From: Verrucomicrobia bacterium UBA1412
GTDB lineage: Bacteria > Verrucomicrobiota > Verrucomicrobiia > Limisphaerales > UBA1412
Assembly (NCBI GenBank): GCA_002305615.1
Contig: DBPU01000045.1
Span: 1 to 7,491 of the forward strand
Length of the DNA stretch: 7,491 nt
Direction of reading: 5' to 3'
A program made the translations under genes and the position numbers. Positions 6,639 to 7,491 of this stretch are shown one piece after another; position 1 is the stretch's first letter, and the number at the start of each line of letters is the position of its first letter. The notes under the pieces were generated by a model that ran no database searches, was not told the DNA's origin, and was given only the letters and a program-made list of their open reading frames with translations.

Positions 6639-7491
6639 CTAAATTTTTTGATCCGCACTTTCAACCTCTTTGGCCGGTGTGGCCTTCCGGAGCCTCTCCT
6701 CCAATTTCGCGGGGTCCATCTTCCTGGTGAAAATAGACGCACCGACAATCAAGAGAACCGGAGAAATATAGACGAGAATTGGCGTGAAAAGAGCGAACAG
6801 ATCTCTATAGTTTTCAAAATAGGAATCGATCAACGTTATAGTCACGTAACCAAGGAGAAAAAGCGAGAACCCCGCAAAGAGGCAACGGAATCCGGGAAGT
6901 TTGAGCAACTTATTTGAATTTACGGCCATAATCGCAAAAAGACTGTAAAAAAACAAAGTAGATGATAAAGCCAACAGTGTACCCAAACTTAAGTCCGACA
7001 TCAGCAGCATTCCACCCCGGATCTAAAAAAAACAGTGTTCCTAAAAGAAGGGTAAAGATAAGGAAAAGAGGAGCGAGTATCCGCCGGTCGAGGTTTCCCA
7101 GATTCCAAAAGAAAACAAGCAGCAGTACATTGCCCAGCAAATAGAACAACTGAAAGGTAATAGAGTACGAGGAAGAATAACCCGCAGGAGCATAAGTCGC
7201 GGGAAGAATTGTAAAACCCATAGACAGCAAAAAGAGTCCCAACCACAGGAACAAAGCCCAGTATCTCACACACCCGGCAGCTTTCCTGAGACAGGAAAGG
7301 ACAAAGAGAGCAAAACCAACTAGCCCCAGCATCAGAAGCAAAATAGGAAGACAATACACAACAACAGAACCACCCCTGAAAGAAAATGCCAAAACCACGA
7401 TAACCATTATGCCCACTATGGTGAATGCGGTGGCAAAGAACGCGGATATCAGCAAAAGAAGATGCCAGATATTTCGCGGGTAGCCCGGGGG
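6639..7491 (-). pseudogene. Single-module membrane protein, frameshifted and cut by the window edge
   Basis: Reading in from the window edge gives PPGYPRNIWHLLLLISAFF and continues in one frame through helices 1-6 up to IIYFVF. The match then continues in the other frame as FYSLFAIMAVNSNKLLKLPG to RKATPAKEVESADQKI and TAG at 6641-6639. The switch is at a run of seven T on the coding strand (6953-6947). The three paralogues with this site (at 3614-3609, 4451-4446 and 6099-6094) have six and stay in frame. One extra base therefore truncates the product after the sixth helix as LQSFCDYGRKFK-stop. The cause may be a real inactivating insertion, a homopolymer sequencing error, or slippage that restores the frame in some products. 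Both halves remain highly conserved, which suggests a recent event or an error. By comparison with its paralogue, about eight N-terminal codons lie outside the window. Confidence 0.75.

Larger units (their letters stand above)
3298..7491 (-). repeat. Five-copy tandem array of a membrane-protein module
   Basis: Five direct repeats of one coding unit cover this stretch. Distances between equivalent start positions are about 887, 853, 807 and 840 bases. Unit ends are the most conserved DNA: the segment around GTGAATGCGGTGGCAAAGAA on the plus strand, and the segment ATTTCGCGGGGTCCATCTTC, recur with few changes. Unit middles are more divergent. The array continues past the right edge at least for the start of the first unit. 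Confidence 0.9.

Noticed and set aside
6629..6748. N-terminal extension of the single-module gene back to 6748
   Set aside because: The extra residues are the upstream paralogue's C-terminal coding DNA read out of frame. Homology to the downstream gene places the start at 6628 (or 6637).
3298..7491. Possibility that the repeats form a CRISPR array or a transposon
   Set aside because: Repeat units are about 800-900 bases and coding throughout. There are no short spaced repeats, terminal inverted repeats or transposase signatures.

Overview
The window looks like part of a Verrucomicrobiota chromosome, or a close PVC relative. The evidence is a class III prepilin leader running into FTLVELLVVIAVIAILASL and CLNNLRQ, a long secreted protein ending in an ERSSDL...FYRL-type C-terminus, weak or absent Shine-Dalgarno sequences, and a TTG start. 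This assignment is inference from protein style; no rRNA or marker gene is present. Every supported gene is on the minus strand, so transcription runs from high to low coordinates.

Right part (3298-7491): a tandem array of five homologous modules, each about 270-290 residues with about eight membrane helices. The family is not one I recognise. The first module in transcription order (7491-6639) is cut by the window edge and carries a +1 frameshift at a seven-base homopolymer. The second (6628-5795) is an intact single-module gene. The last three are fused head to tail in one 825-residue protein (5775-3298). The linkers inside the fusion are homologous to the untranslated spacers between the separate genes, including a fossil start codon, so the fusion history can be read from the DNA.

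Middle (2855-3297): a 443-base gap without a gene. It holds a well-conserved cobalamin riboswitch (3237-3094), a strong hairpin just after it (3082-3055), and an intrinsic terminator (2971-2925) ahead of the next gene. A possible promoter overlaps the end of the fused membrane gene.

Left part (1-2854): a probable two-gene operon controlled by that riboswitch. The first gene encodes a 765-residue exported multidomain protein. Four bases after its stop, a TTG codon starts a prepilin-like protein with an H-X9-DG-family look, which runs off the window. By analogy with other cobalamin-repressed leaders, both should be made when B12 is scarce. The operon is therefore a candidate for surface capture or uptake of corrinoids. 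Regulation by B12 is well supported; the protein functions are inferred. Nothing links the membrane array to B12 except adjacency.
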